DNA of 64,000 nucleotides from Burkholderia ubonensis (GTDB lineage: Bacteria; Pseudomonadota; Gammaproteobacteria; Burkholderiales; Burkholderiaceae), in NCBI RefSeq assembly GCF_001718695.1, contig NZ_CP013420.1, positions 2,046,001 through 2,110,000 on the forward strand, given 5' to 3'. A model generated the notes under the pieces. That model was not told the DNA's origin and did no database searches. It saw only the letters and a list, made by a program, of their open reading frames with translations. Each line of letters opens with the position of its first letter. The first letter of the stretch is position 1. Below, in pieces: positions 46,401 to 53,596 of this stretch. The position numbers and the translations under genes are program-made.

Positions 46401-46936
46401 TCAAGCGCGTCCGGGTTCGTCCAAATCAGGCGCAAACGCTCCAGTTTGGCCGGGTCGGTCAAATCGGCGAGCATAATACGGTGGCTGCGAGGGTCGGGAA
46501 ACGGGATGTACGTCCCGCCCGTGCGACTGAATTCCGCATACACCTCTATTACGGTGCCAACATCCACAACCAGCACGAATGGCGGTCGTCCGTCAGCGAG
46601 CGGCAAAGCCCTCGCATAGGCCTCACCCTGACTACGGGCGCGCAAGAGGCCATCGTCAAACCCCTTAGTATGTGTACCAGCCTTCAGCTTCTTCGCTTCC
46701 AGCACAAAATTCCCTCGCCGGTAGCAATCGATGCGACCGGCGCTCCTGGAGCCGTCTCCGTGCAAAAAAGTAACGGGACGCTCGAACATGTAGTCCTGCG
46801 CGGCATTAGGGTGCGGCTTGGGCACCTCGAGCAGCTCGCACAGGTCCAACACGAAAGACTGTGCGGTCGCCAATTCGCTCGCTGTTACCCCTTGCCAGCG
46901 TTCAATGAACGCCTTGATTTTTGTCATTTTTTCCAT
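43409..46936 (-). CDS. MmeI-like single-chain restriction-modification enzyme (type IIG/IIL)
   Basis: A 1175-residue fused nuclease/methyltransferase. The N-terminus has a PD-ExK site: D70, then E80 and K82 in NFVLEAKK, the same D-x9-ExK spacing as MmeI. A helical linker with [14 protein letters not shown] leads to the SAM-binding motif [12 protein letters not shown] (424-435) and the catalytic NPPY (590-593) of an N6-adenine methyltransferase. The target-recognition part follows ([39 protein letters not shown]). Such enzymes need no partner: one strand's methylation protects the host. BREX PglX is similar in size but lacks the nuclease motif. The start is ATG 46936, with a second ATG three codons in. 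Confidence 0.85.
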   Translation of the reverse strand: MEKMTKIKAFIERWQGVTASELATAQSFVLDLCELLEVPKPHPNAAQDYMFERPVTFLHGDGSRSAGRIDCYRRGNFVLEAKKLKAGTHTKGFDDGLLRARSQGEAYARALPLADGRPPFVLVVDVGTVIEVYAEFSRTGGTYIPFPDPRSHRIMLADLTDPAKLERLRLIWTNPDALDPARISAKVTREVSERLATLARSLEQAGHASHDVAAYLSRCLFSMFAEDVGLLPEGSFHELLKRHRDDPATLQQMLRILWADMDKGGFSAALVRQVLRFNGKLFKGATSDVYSLRLSSEQVDLLILAARANWREVEPAIFGTLLERALDPDERHALGAHYTPRSYVERLVLPTVVEPLRAEWADAQAAALLLAHEAAELETRPPEVKTKKDFAALDRHSAAVRAKWRDAQQQVKDFLHRLCTLRVLDPACGSGNFLYVALEHLKRLEGEVLNQLAALGDTQTALDLGRETVTLQQLLGIEVNERAATLAELVLWIGYLQWHIRTNGNSAVAEPVVHDYGNIEHRDAVLAYERREHILDAKGHVMTRWDGETMKSHPATGQQIPDESAQLAQWRYVNPRQSPPWPTANFIVGNPPYIGNKRMRLLLGDGYVDALRAAWPEVPESADFVMYWWQRAAEAVRNGEAERFGFITTNSLTMIFNRRVVEFHQSATPPLSLVFAIPDHPWVDSSDGADVRIAMSVGVSGAVEGRLLTVTEEVEAENGEVAVQLSSRQGMIHPDLKVGANLTSTAKLRSNAGLSSMGMMRAGNGFIVKSESEVRNLGLGETPLLNERIRPFCSGKDLTNRPRGFWLIDLYGLSEEEVRAQFPRVYQWVLERVKPERDVNRRARLRNQWWTFGEPRQGLRAALTGLPRYIATVETAKHRLFVFLDASVLPDHKLVVIASDDAFHLGVLSSAAHVHWALAAGGRLGVGNDPVYSKSRCFDPFPFPSTDTGLTVELADRIRQLGESIDAHRKRQQADHADLKLTPLYNVVEKLRSGEALTPKEKSTNEAGLAGVLKSLHDQLDAAVLQAYGWADLHLPADVDTLLDRLVALNAKRAAEETAGAVRWLRPEFQQAQALGEQVALEVETESDLDEEAEGLPVSAGAVTTRPWPSSLTEQIKAVAEVLAQSGAGLDRDAVAARFSGRGRWRERLPTLLETLAVLGRARVSADGRWTDAGR

Positions 46937-47120
46937 AACACGCGATGATACCTTTGTCGCGTGACGTAGTGCGGCGCTACGTCAATACACGATTGTTGAC
47001 AATCCTAGCAGGGGTGTGGAATGTCTCAAACTGGCCGAACTGAGCCAGACAACCTGACACTGTCTGCTTGGTCCGCTGAGCCGGGCTCTAGCAGGGCGTG
47101 AGTTGAACGGCGCGCGCCGC

Positions 47121-47696
47121 TTAGACTGCGTCGCGCACCCGCATGATCGTCTGGCGGCTCGTGCCAAATCGCCGAGCAAGCGCGGCCACGCTTGCCCCCG
47201 CGTCCAACTCGCGCAGCACGTCCGCCCGCTGCTCGTCCGAGAGTGCGGACGGCCGCCCCATCGCCTTGCCTTCCGCCTTCGCGCGAGCGATACCAGCGCG
47301 TGTGCGCTCAATCAACAGATCCCGCTCGAATTCGGCCACCGCGTTCAACACCTGCATCGTCATCCGGCCGGCCGCGCTAGTCAGATCGACGCCGCCCAGG
47401 GCGAGACAATGAACCCGGATACCGCGTTCGGCCAATCCCTCGACCGTGGCCCGCACGTCCATCGCATTGCGGCCGAGTCGGTCGAGCTTCGTCACGATCA
47501 ACACGTCGCCTTCTTCCATCTTGACGAGCAACTGCGCAAACCCCGGCCGCTGATCGGCGCTTACGCTTCCCGAAATGCTTTCCGACACAACGCGGCGCTT
47601 GTCGACCGAGAAGCCGGCCGCCTCGATCTCTCGTAACTGGTTCGCGGTGGTCTGGTCGGACGTACTGACACGGGCATAGGCAAAGGTTCGGGACAT
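47121..47696 (-). CDS. Serine recombinase (resolvase/invertase family)
   Basis: The 191-residue product is a small serine recombinase: [17 protein letters not shown] contains the nucleophilic Ser, [16 protein letters not shown] the conserved Arg, and [20 protein letters not shown] the long E helix. The C-terminal Hin-type HTH ends [15 protein letters not shown]. It could resolve cointegrates of a lost Tn3-type unit or act on the dyads just upstream. I chose ATG at 47694-47696; a GTG three codons upstream (47705) is also possible. It diverges from the two-gene module at 48013. Confidence 0.9.
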   Translation of the reverse strand: MSRTFAYARVSTSDQTTANQLREIEAAGFSVDKRRVVSESISGSVSADQRPGFAQLLVKMEEGDVLIVTKLDRLGRNAMDVRATVEGLAERGIRVHCLALGGVDLTSAAGRMTMQVLNAVAEFERDLLIERTRAGIARAKAEGKAMGRPSALSDEQRADVLRELDAGASVAALARRFGTSRQTIMRVRDAV

Positions 47697-47714
47697 ATCG
47701 GGCACTCAATCTGT

Positions 47715-47815
47715 ACGAAATAGATGTCCGAATGTAAGGCAATGTCCAAAACATTTCAACCCTTATTTACGGACAGGGCAAAATGCCCCTGTCCGCAAAG
47801 GATCGGTTTTGGACA
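47715..47815. repeat. TGTCC-rich dyads upstream of resolvase, possible res site
   Basis: The stretch contains TGTCCGAATGTAAGGCAATG and the inverted repeat CGGACAGGG/CCCTGTCCG around an eight-base spacer. Small serine resolvases act on dyad sites placed directly upstream of their gene, so this is a candidate res region. The subsites I, II and III were not resolved. Confidence 0.35.
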
Positions 47816-48012
47816 CTGTTGCCGACTATGAGCCAGGGCATATCGCTTGACGCATGGCTCCGTGCATTCCGATGAGCTCTTTCCAACAGCGTTCCGTATG
47901 TCGTCTATCTGGCGTGGCTGTTGAACCGGCTATACTTCCCTGGCTTCGCCTGGTCCGGGTCGTCACACGATCGGCGATGCCAATGCTCATAACGAGACTC
48001 GGAAGCTCGAAA

Positions 48013-48765
48013 ATGTTAAACAGGATTGTCGTCGGGGACCTTGCAAGCGCCGATAGCGAATTGCAAGGCGTTTTGAGAGACCTGCGCTTGCGACTGTTGC
48101 GCATGGAAATTGCCTCGCGTACTTTGCGAGGAAAGCAAGAGAACGCTCATTCGATCCCTCTGTATGGCCCTTACCTGGGGCGAGCGTATCTTGAAACGGC
48201 GTGTACCGCTCTTTTGGCGCGCTTGGACCCCTTTAGGGTTCTTGCAGCAAAGCGACATCAGGAAGCGTCCTATTACGAGTTCGAAGCACGAAGTAAATCC
48301 GGAATCCAGTGGACCGGCGATATCATTTCACCCGAAAAGCCCGGAACACAAATGTGGTCCATAAACACGAGGGAGAATGGATGTCGCTCTCTGTTAGGTC
48401 CATGGACAAACGAGCTAATTTGGATTCCCGCATTCGATAGATTAAGTGACGCCATTGCGAAATTTGGCGTTGTTCACGACTGGATTTCCGACCTATCGAA
48501 TAAGCAGCCGGAGCGATTTTGCGCCGAACTTCGCAGCAGCCTAGAGGGACTCTTCTCAAAATTCTCAAAGGGCGTCCATAGTGAACTACTGTCCAATCCG
48601 GCCGCGGCCTTCGATGCCGTATCAATTGAGAGCGACTTTCACACTGTTGCCCAACGATTAACGTGCTTTGCGCTGCTAAGCCATTTTAGCGATCACTTCC
48701 TATACCGATGGAGTGAGCAAAAGGCGATCGACTTCGCAAATAGAATTGGGGGTTTTTGGAAATGA
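48013..48765 (+). CDS. Unrecognised helical protein, first gene of two-gene ATPase module
   Basis: I do not recognise this 250-residue protein. It is helical and rich in Leu and Arg, with LQGVLRDLRLRLLRMEIASR near the N-terminus, ARAYLETACTALLARLDPF-like helices and SSLEGLFSKFSKGVHSELLS near 180-200. No membrane segment or nuclease motif is visible. I chose ATG 48013 because GGAAG sits seven bases upstream; the frame is open back to ATG 47854. The stop overlaps the next ATG (ATGA), so it is coupled to the ATPase. Sampled GC is about 57%, below the backbone. Confidence 0.65.
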   Translation: MLNRIVVGDLASADSELQGVLRDLRLRLLRMEIASRTLRGKQENAHSIPLYGPYLGRAYLETACTALLARLDPFRVLAAKRHQEASYYEFEARSKSGIQWTGDIISPEKPGTQMWSINTRENGCRSLLGPWTNELIWIPAFDRLSDAIAKFGVVHDWISDLSNKQPERFCAELRSSLEGLFSKFSKGVHSELLSNPAAAFDAVSIESDFHTVAQRLTCFALLSHFSDHFLYRWSEQKAIDFANRIGGFWK

Positions 48766-50225
48766 ATGACGACGGTTTGGTCCTCGCCGCAGAAGACTGT
48801 GAAGAGACGGATTTCGTTCGTCTCCATCGCTTCACGGAATACGAAGACAGGATCATCAAAAGTCTAATGGCACACGGCCCCGTTCTGCTACGTGGTGGTC
48901 GCGGTAGCGGCAAGAGCGCACTTCTCATCGAAGCGACGCGTCGCGCCCGGATTTCGTTGCCTACGGCCTTGCCAGTCTATCTCAGCCTGCGCCATCTTCC
49001 GTTGTTGCAGTCGACCGGCAATGACTATCAACAATTCTTTACGCGCCTCCTTGTTGAAGCGGTAAACGAGGCTCTGAGCAGCACTGGATCAGCCGAACAA
49101 CTAGCGTCAGGAATTGGACCGGAAGACATAAGATCCGCTCTCGTTGGGTTGGCTTCCAAGATAAACAAGCGGCTAATTTTAATGTTCGACGATGCAGCTC
49201 ACATCGGCCGTGAAACAGATCTTGGAGATTTCTTTGGATTATTCCGCACTCTTTCCGGGAACGGAGTTTCATGCAAAGCAGCAATCTATCCTGGAGTAAC
49301 TAAGTTTGGAACGCGTTTCGACGTCTACAACGATGCGACCGTTATCGACTTAGCCAGAGACGAACGCACCCCGGCCTTTTCGGAATTCTTTCGAGAAGTG
49401 ATCGCCGCAAGATACACCGGATTAGAAAGCAGATTTACGAAATCCGTACTCGTGGACGAGGAACGAATTTTCAGATTTCTTGGTCGCGCAGTACTTGGAA
49501 ATGCCCGAGCGTTCATCTTCACCTGCAATATTTTGAGCGAGCACGAGACTATCGGGTTAAATGAATTGACTTCCTCCTTCGTTAAACTCGGAGCAGACTA
49601 CTACTGGCCGCTGCTTGACGAATTGAAGCCAAAGCTTGGAATTTATGAACCGCTCCTGGATCCAGCGCAGGACGTTGCCGAGCGATTGTTCAAGCATCTT
49701 GCGGAAAAACGTGCAACATCGGTGCTATTACACAAAGACCATCAGCATCGCCTCGTTAAGGTACTCGAAATTCTTGAATACGTGGGATTCATCTCTCGGC
49801 GCGAAGCGTCTAGAGCTCTGAAATCCGGTGGACGAGGTGGGCGGTATGCATCCAACCTCTGCACGCTCCTCGACCACGTACCGCAGCGCCGGATAACGCA
49901 AGATTTGTTTCTCGACTGGTCAGCCGCCACGGACGAGCCGGCGGAGATTTACTCCGCCAATGATGTACTCAATGTTTCTGTTCCCGAGCCAGACCTGTCG
50001 CGCAACCTGGCTGTCCTCGCGCTCGGCATAGAAGTACTTGGAAATAGAAACGTATATCCCTATGGATTGACCGAGCAGAAAATCAGAACGCTTCGCGATG
50101 CAGGCATAGTAACCATTGCAGATTTGGCCACCGCGCCAGACGAGGACCTTCGAAAACTGTCGGGCATTGGCACCAAGTTCTTTTTCCGCATCAAGAATAC
50201 GGTTGCACAAGCCATATGGATGTAA
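48762..50225 (+). CDS. P-loop ATPase with C-terminal helix-hairpin-helix, second gene of module
   Basis: The 487-residue product has a Walker A GGRGSGKS at residues 45-52 and a Walker B LILMFDD at 138-144, in the style of ORC/Cdc6- or STAND-like AAA ATPases. A winged-helix-like region follows (VLEILEYVGFISRREASRAL), and the C-terminus has a helix-hairpin-helix (LRDAGIVTIADLATAPDEDL, then LSGIGTKFF). A non-specific DNA- or nucleic-acid-binding sensor is plausible. The sampled GC is 47-48%, against about 70% in the backbone, a sign of recent transfer. Its position in a satellite beside a restriction enzyme suggests defence, but this is inference. Confidence 0.75.
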   Translation: MNDDGLVLAAEDCEETDFVRLHRFTEYEDRIIKSLMAHGPVLLRGGRGSGKSALLIEATRRARISLPTALPVYLSLRHLPLLQSTGNDYQQFFTRLLVEAVNEALSSTGSAEQLASGIGPEDIRSALVGLASKINKRLILMFDDAAHIGRETDLGDFFGLFRTLSGNGVSCKAAIYPGVTKFGTRFDVYNDATVIDLARDERTPAFSEFFREVIAARYTGLESRFTKSVLVDEERIFRFLGRAVLGNARAFIFTCNILSEHETIGLNELTSSFVKLGADYYWPLLDELKPKLGIYEPLLDPAQDVAERLFKHLAEKRATSVLLHKDHQHRLVKVLEILEYVGFISRREASRALKSGGRGGRYASNLCTLLDHVPQRRITQDLFLDWSAATDEPAEIYSANDVLNVSVPEPDLSRNLAVLALGIEVLGNRNVYPYGLTEQKIRTLRDAGIVTIADLATAPDEDLRKLSGIGTKFFFRIKNTVAQAIWM

Positions 50226-50366
50226 CGGGCTCCAAATACGTCAAGATCAAACCAAGTTGACCCGTGAGAAAATACCGCCCGCCGGGCCTAGGGCGATCGC
50301 CCGAAAGCCGGACACCTTCTCCGGCTGACTCGGCTTCGGGTCTGAAGGGCGTATGGAGAGCACGCA
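50226..50366. other. Short GC-hairpin region after the ATPase module
   Basis: It contains nested GC dyads, such as AAAGCCGGA facing TCCGGCTGA near 50313-50336, but no clear T-run. It may end or separate transcripts. Confidence 0.3.
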
Positions 50367-51158
50367 TTGTTTGTCTTTAATGGTAGGCGACTTGGTTCTA
50401 TTCATGCGCGGCGTCGCGTTCGGAGTTGGTTTCGAATTCCCGATTGGCGTAACCCAGCCGCGTACCCACCACCATCCGTCAGCGGCGACAGGTGGGCGTG
50501 GGAATTCCTGCGTCGGAATGAAAAGTTCATCAAGCAGCAGGCCGATTTCTGTAACCGGTTAGCACGCATTCCTCGCGAGCAGCGCCTTGCATCTCACCCC
50601 GACTTCGACGCGCATTCGAAATTCCTCATGGACTGGGGTATTGACTATTGGTACCCGCCGTCTTGGGTGTGGGGCTGGCCGCTAACTCTCGACGATGGAA
50701 CCCAACAATTTGTGAACATGGAATTCGACGCACCATGCGGGTTCATTAGTGGCCCCGTAGACTCGTCACGATACTTTGACCGACCGTTGCGCGACACTGA
50801 GTACAGGGTGATTTTTGATGCCTCTATGCCAATTTCTCGGCAGCTAGAGCAAGTGAAATCCGTGCTGGAATTCCAGCAATCCAAACTCCCTGCTGCGCGG
50901 AAAGCTGCTAGACCTCGATGGAATTTGTTGCCTCGATATCTGCGTGCATTCGACGGGTTTCGCGCAATGAAAGACCTCGGGTTATCCGAAGCACAGGCAC
51001 TAAACGAATTGGCAGATCAGTTCATGAACGAAAAACTGGACGTCGACGACGTCGACTATGTGCAAGATGCAAGAAACGCGCTCGACGCGGCTCGCCGATA
51101 TATAGAGCACGACTATCGAGTGTTACCGATCATGAGAGGAGCACCGGTGTCAAGGTAG
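50367..51158 (+). CDS. DUF6499-like protein of integrative elements
   Basis: The 263-residue frame begins at TTG 50367. Its conserved part starts FRIPDWRNPAAYPPPSVSGD then WAWEFLRRNEKFIKQQADF, the WAWEFLRRN pattern of DUF6499/DUF2285-type proteins from integrative elements. The middle (WYPPSWVWGWPLTLDDGTQQ) and the C-terminal helical part (LGLSEAQALNELADQFMNEK) are family-like but of unknown role. The first 20 codons are Arg-rich and may be untranslated; a start near residue 20 is possible. It probably serves regulation or maintenance of the element. Confidence 0.6.
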   Translation: MFVFNGRRLGSIHARRRVRSWFRIPDWRNPAAYPPPSVSGDRWAWEFLRRNEKFIKQQADFCNRLARIPREQRLASHPDFDAHSKFLMDWGIDYWYPPSWVWGWPLTLDDGTQQFVNMEFDAPCGFISGPVDSSRYFDRPLRDTEYRVIFDASMPISRQLEQVKSVLEFQQSKLPAARKAARPRWNLLPRYLRAFDGFRAMKDLGLSEAQALNELADQFMNEKLDVDDVDYVQDARNALDAARRYIEHDYRVLPIMRGAPVSR

Positions 51159-51274
51159 AAACCTCAGCCCTATAAATATAGCTTCCTCAAACCTGACGTT
51201 TGCGCTGTCGTGGAAATGACGACACTACTCTCGTGCCGTGCAGTCCCGCGCGGTTCCATTTCACCGGAGCGCAA

Positions 51275-51496
51275 ATGGAAATACAAAACCCGCACCCTTC
51301 CCTCACTACAAATCGAGTTGTTCGCCTGCGTCCACTTACCGAACGCATCGGATTAAGCAAAAGCGAGATCTATAGGCAAATTCAGGCCGGAACGTTTCCT
51401 CGGCCCATTCCGCTTGGCGTGCGCGCTGTTGGCTGGCTCGAGCGCGACATCGAGGCATGGCTCGCTGCGCGTGCGAATCGGGGCCAACCACAATGA
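51275..51496 (+). CDS. alpA: AlpA-family phage regulator
   Basis: The 73-residue product is an AlpA-type MerR-like DNA-binding protein: VVRLRPLTERIGLSKSEIYR, then QAGTFPRPIPLGVRAVGW and the closing VGWLERDIEAWLAAR. In P4-like elements and CP4 prophages AlpA activates excision or integrase expression. The start ATG 51275 has GGAGCG just upstream. Its stop overlaps the next ATG (ATGA). It is the first gene of the short-gene run leading to the primase. Confidence 0.88.
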   Translation: MEIQNPHPSLTTNRVVRLRPLTERIGLSKSEIYRQIQAGTFPRPIPLGVRAVGWLERDIEAWLAARANRGQPQ

Positions 51497-51771
51497 CGAA
51501 CGACACATCGAACGCACGCGCAGTAGCACGCGACGAGAAAAAGCGAGCCGACGCTGCTTTCTACAAAAGTGAATTGACGCGTCAGCGCGAGCGGTTCGCC
51601 AAAGCGCTTGGGCAAAGCGTTGACGAAGCCCGTCGCGAGGCCGCTTGCTGGATCGCGGCGGCGGCCACGGTGTTCGAACGCGATGCCGAACGCATGCCGT
51701 CGCGTGCCAAGCGTGCTGTCGAACTCCTCAAGCACGCGGTTTTCATGCTTGATCCGAAGGCCCCGGCATGA
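51493..51771 (+). CDS. Unrecognised small phage-type protein
   Basis: I do not recognise this 92-residue protein. It is charged and helical (ARAVARDEKKRADAAFYKSE, then AKALGQSVDEARREAACWIA, RAKRAVELLKHAVFMLD). Its start overlaps the alpA stop and its end overlaps the ash-like ORF, so it lies in the same transcript. No domain is visible. Confidence 0.55.
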   Translation: MTNDTSNARAVARDEKKRADAAFYKSELTRQRERFAKALGQSVDEARREAACWIAAAATVFERDAERMPSRAKRAVELLKHAVFMLDPKAPA

Positions 51772-51779
51772 CGTCTCGC

Positions 51780-51792
51780 CAAAGTTACTTTG
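51780..51792. promoter_or_regulatory. CAAAGTTACTTTG dyad copy 2
   Basis: A perfect inverted repeat (CAAAG, TTA, CTTTG) at the start of the ash-like leader. Identical sequence recurs at 56545-56557 and a one-base variant at 38389-38401. Confidence 0.5.
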
Positions 51793-51922
51793 CCGTGGTG
51801 AAGGGTGCGGCGAGTCGGCCGCCTCATGCGGCCGCCGCTGGCCCGTCCCTCCCCGATTTGCACATCGCGGCGGTGCGCAGTATCCTGTGCACGTCGTTGA
51901 GACAACAGCGACCCGGATTGGC

Positions 51923-51977
51923 GTCCGGAACATGCAAAAGGCGGACAACCGCCGCAGCGCGGTTTTTTTACGTCCGC
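51923..51977 (+). terminator. Attenuator-type terminator with competing stems
   Basis: AACCGC (51947-51952) and GCGGTT (51959-51964) form a hairpin followed by seven T (51963-51969). The arm CGGAC (51942-51946) can pair either with GTCCG at 51923-51927 or with GTCCG at 51972-51976; the latter encloses the terminator. These alternatives resemble a switchable attenuator in front of the replication genes. Confidence 0.6.
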
Positions 51978-52131
51978 ACGCTAAGCGCCTTCAATGGTCG
52001 GGCCTTGGCGGGGGTGCCTTCGGGCACGCCGGTTTCCTTTTGCGCCGGTACGCCAACTCCGTCATGTGCTCGGCCACCCCAATTGGCGTTGGGGGCCGGG
52101 TTCCGAACTCAGCAAAAGGAGGTCGCACCCA

Positions 52132-52308
52132 ATGCGCCAGTCGTCGCACGCCCGTACCGGGCAGCAATCCCACCTCATTCAATCCATTGTCCGCGCAGCT
52201 CTGCGCGACGCGGCAACCGCCAACACGTATCAGGACGCGCTCGATGCAACCGGCGCAGCATTGGCGGCCATCGCCGCGCTCGTCCGTGCGGAGGTGCGTC
52301 ATGGCTGA
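52132..52308 (+). CDS. Unrecognised small protein in replication operon
   Basis: A 58-residue helical protein (MRQSSHARTGQQSHLIQSIV, then TYQDALDATGAALAAIAALV). The start is firm because AAAGGAGGT lies at 52115-52123, eight bases before ATG 52132. It overlaps the next gene by eight bases. No domain is recognised. Confidence 0.6.
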   Translation: MRQSSHARTGQQSHLIQSIVRAALRDAATANTYQDALDATGAALAAIAALVRAEVRHG

Positions 52309-52603
52309 CCTGCGCTGCAAGATTGGCGATCTGGCGATCGTCACGCAATGCGATGCGCGTTCACGCATCGGCATGCTGGTCGAGGTGGCATCAGCTCGCC
52401 CGACGCCCGATCACGATTGGCGCGTGCGGATCTTGGGCGGCCCCGTCTCGGGGCGCAGCGCCTACGACCGGCGGTTCGGCGAATTCACGCACGCGGCCGT
52501 CTACGACTGGAACCTCACGCCGATTCGCGGCGAAGCGGAGCTGGATTGTGCGATCGATGTCGGGCAACTCCTCGCGTCGATTCTGGAGGTGCGCCATGTC
52601 TAA
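52301..52603 (+). CDS. Unrecognised small protein (KOW-like start)
   Basis: The 100-residue product begins MADLRCKIGDLAIVTQCDAR, resembling small SH3/KOW-type beta barrels seen in phage-like operons, and continues WRVRILGGPVSG. The function is unknown. It overlaps genes on both sides by a few bases, showing a tightly packed operon. Confidence 0.55.
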   Translation: MADLRCKIGDLAIVTQCDARSRIGMLVEVASARPTPDHDWRVRILGGPVSGRSAYDRRFGEFTHAAVYDWNLTPIRGEAELDCAIDVGQLLASILEVRHV

Positions 52604-52808
52604 ATATCGCCTGCCGAACGAAGTCACGATGATCGCCATGTGTGCGGCCCATCAGTTCGCCCAGCTCGAAGCCCTGTTCGATGCTGTCCGTTCGCATCTT
52701 GCGGAGGGCACCTACGAGCGAGCGCTCGTCGACATGGGGCAGAGCGTCGCGAGCCGGTATTCGGCCGAAATGCGCCGCACCGCGCAACCGGAGGTGTGTC
52801 ATGACTGA
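52596..52808 (+). CDS. Unrecognised small protein in replication operon
   Basis: A 70-residue protein starting MSKYRLPNEVTMIAMCAAHQ with a helical middle (AQLEALFDAVRSHLAE). GGAGG precedes ATG 52596 by about seven bases, and its stop overlaps the next start. No domain is recognised. Confidence 0.55.
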   Translation: MSKYRLPNEVTMIAMCAAHQFAQLEALFDAVRSHLAEGTYERALVDMGQSVASRYSAEMRRTAQPEVCHD

Positions 52809-53148
52809 CCAGCGCATCCGAACCGCGGTTGTCGACGGATTCGACAACGCACCGCCGCTGGATACCGGCGCACCGATCGAGCTGCAATTCGCTGTCGACC
52901 TTGGCGCGATCTGCGCCGACGCATGGCTCGACCTGAAAGGCGACGTGCGGCTGCACGACTACGCGGCGCATCAAGCCGCTGCGTTCGCACGCGGCATGGA
53001 AGCTGCCATGCAGGACGCAGGCGACGTCGACGCGCACCGCGTGACGATCAGCCGTCAGGCGTTCGCGGCCGGCCTGATGGGGCGCGTGCAGCAGCACCTG
53101 TTTGCTGCGCTCGGCCTTGTCACGCGCGAACCGCGCACGACGCACTGA
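52801..53148 (+). CDS. Unrecognised small protein in replication operon
   Basis: A 115-residue protein starting MTDQRIRTAVVDGFDNAPPL, with PIELQFAVDLGAICADAWLD and helices around YAAHQAAAFARGMEAAMQDA. GGAGG precedes ATG 52801 closely. It reads as a real protein, but no family is recognised. Confidence 0.55.
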   Translation: MTDQRIRTAVVDGFDNAPPLDTGAPIELQFAVDLGAICADAWLDLKGDVRLHDYAAHQAAAFARGMEAAMQDAGDVDAHRVTISRQAFAAGLMGRVQQHLFAALGLVTREPRTTH

Positions 53149-53157
53149 GGGGCGGTC

Positions 53158-53484
53158 ATGGCAAAGACGAACAAGAATGCCGTGCAACCGTTCGCGTCGC
53201 ACTTTGTGGCCGAGGTGAACCGTCCTGACCGTAACCGCATCGGCACGCGGATCAGTGACGCCATGGAACTGCTGGACAGCCTGCATTGGGCGGCCGACAA
53301 GGCTATGTCCGATGACGACTACTGGCTTGTGCTGAGCCTGTTCCGCGCGTCCCTGCCGTCGATCGGCGCGGCGCTGGAGGCGGCCAACGACGCCCTTGGC
53401 GAGTCGCGGCTCGGCCGCTACGTCTACAGCAACGACGTCACGGCCGGCGGAGCAGTTCTGTCGGTGCCTCGCGCAGCCGGTTGA
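53158..53484 (+). CDS. Unrecognised small protein preceding primase
   Basis: A 108-residue protein starting MAKTNKNAVQPFASHFVAEV, with RISDAMELLDSLHWAADKAM and LVLSLFRASLPSIGAALEAA. The LLDSLHWAADKA pattern is helical and resembles short DUF3077-like proteins of phages, but this is weak. GAGGGG lies about 10 bases before ATG 53158. It is separated from the primase by 112 bases. Confidence 0.55.
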   Translation: MAKTNKNAVQPFASHFVAEVNRPDRNRIGTRISDAMELLDSLHWAADKAMSDDDYWLVLSLFRASLPSIGAALEAANDALGESRLGRYVYSNDVTAGGAVLSVPRAAG

Positions 53485-53596
53485 CGCTTCGCCGCTAGGC
53501 ATCGCCGCATCATTCAATTCTTCGCGCGTCGGGTAGCTGCTTACCCGATATGGACTACTAATCGGAAGCCGACCGACGCGCGTCCAGTGGAAACCT

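Larger units (their letters stand above)
51768..52131 (+). other. Ash-like leader ORF with built-in attenuator
   Basis: ATG 51768 opens a frame whose motif RRTTAAARFFYVRTLSAFNG, then GVPSGTPVSFCAGTPTP, matches the Ash family of P4-like elements. The frame stays open to 52808 but overlaps the better-supported genes from 52132 onward in other frames, so I limit the call to the leader. The conserved Ash motif coincides with a hairpin and seven T, so selection may act on RNA structure rather than protein. Confidence 0.5.

Noticed and set aside
43409..46936. Methyltransferase considered as BREX PglX
   Set aside because: The N-terminal D-x9-ExK nuclease motif fits MmeI-like enzymes, and no other BREX genes (pglZ, brxC, brxL) are present.
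52132..52808. Continuation of the ash-like frame as one 346-residue protein
   Set aside because: Beyond 52131 it overlaps four better-supported small genes with their own ribosome sites and reads as Arg/Ser-rich shadow sequence.
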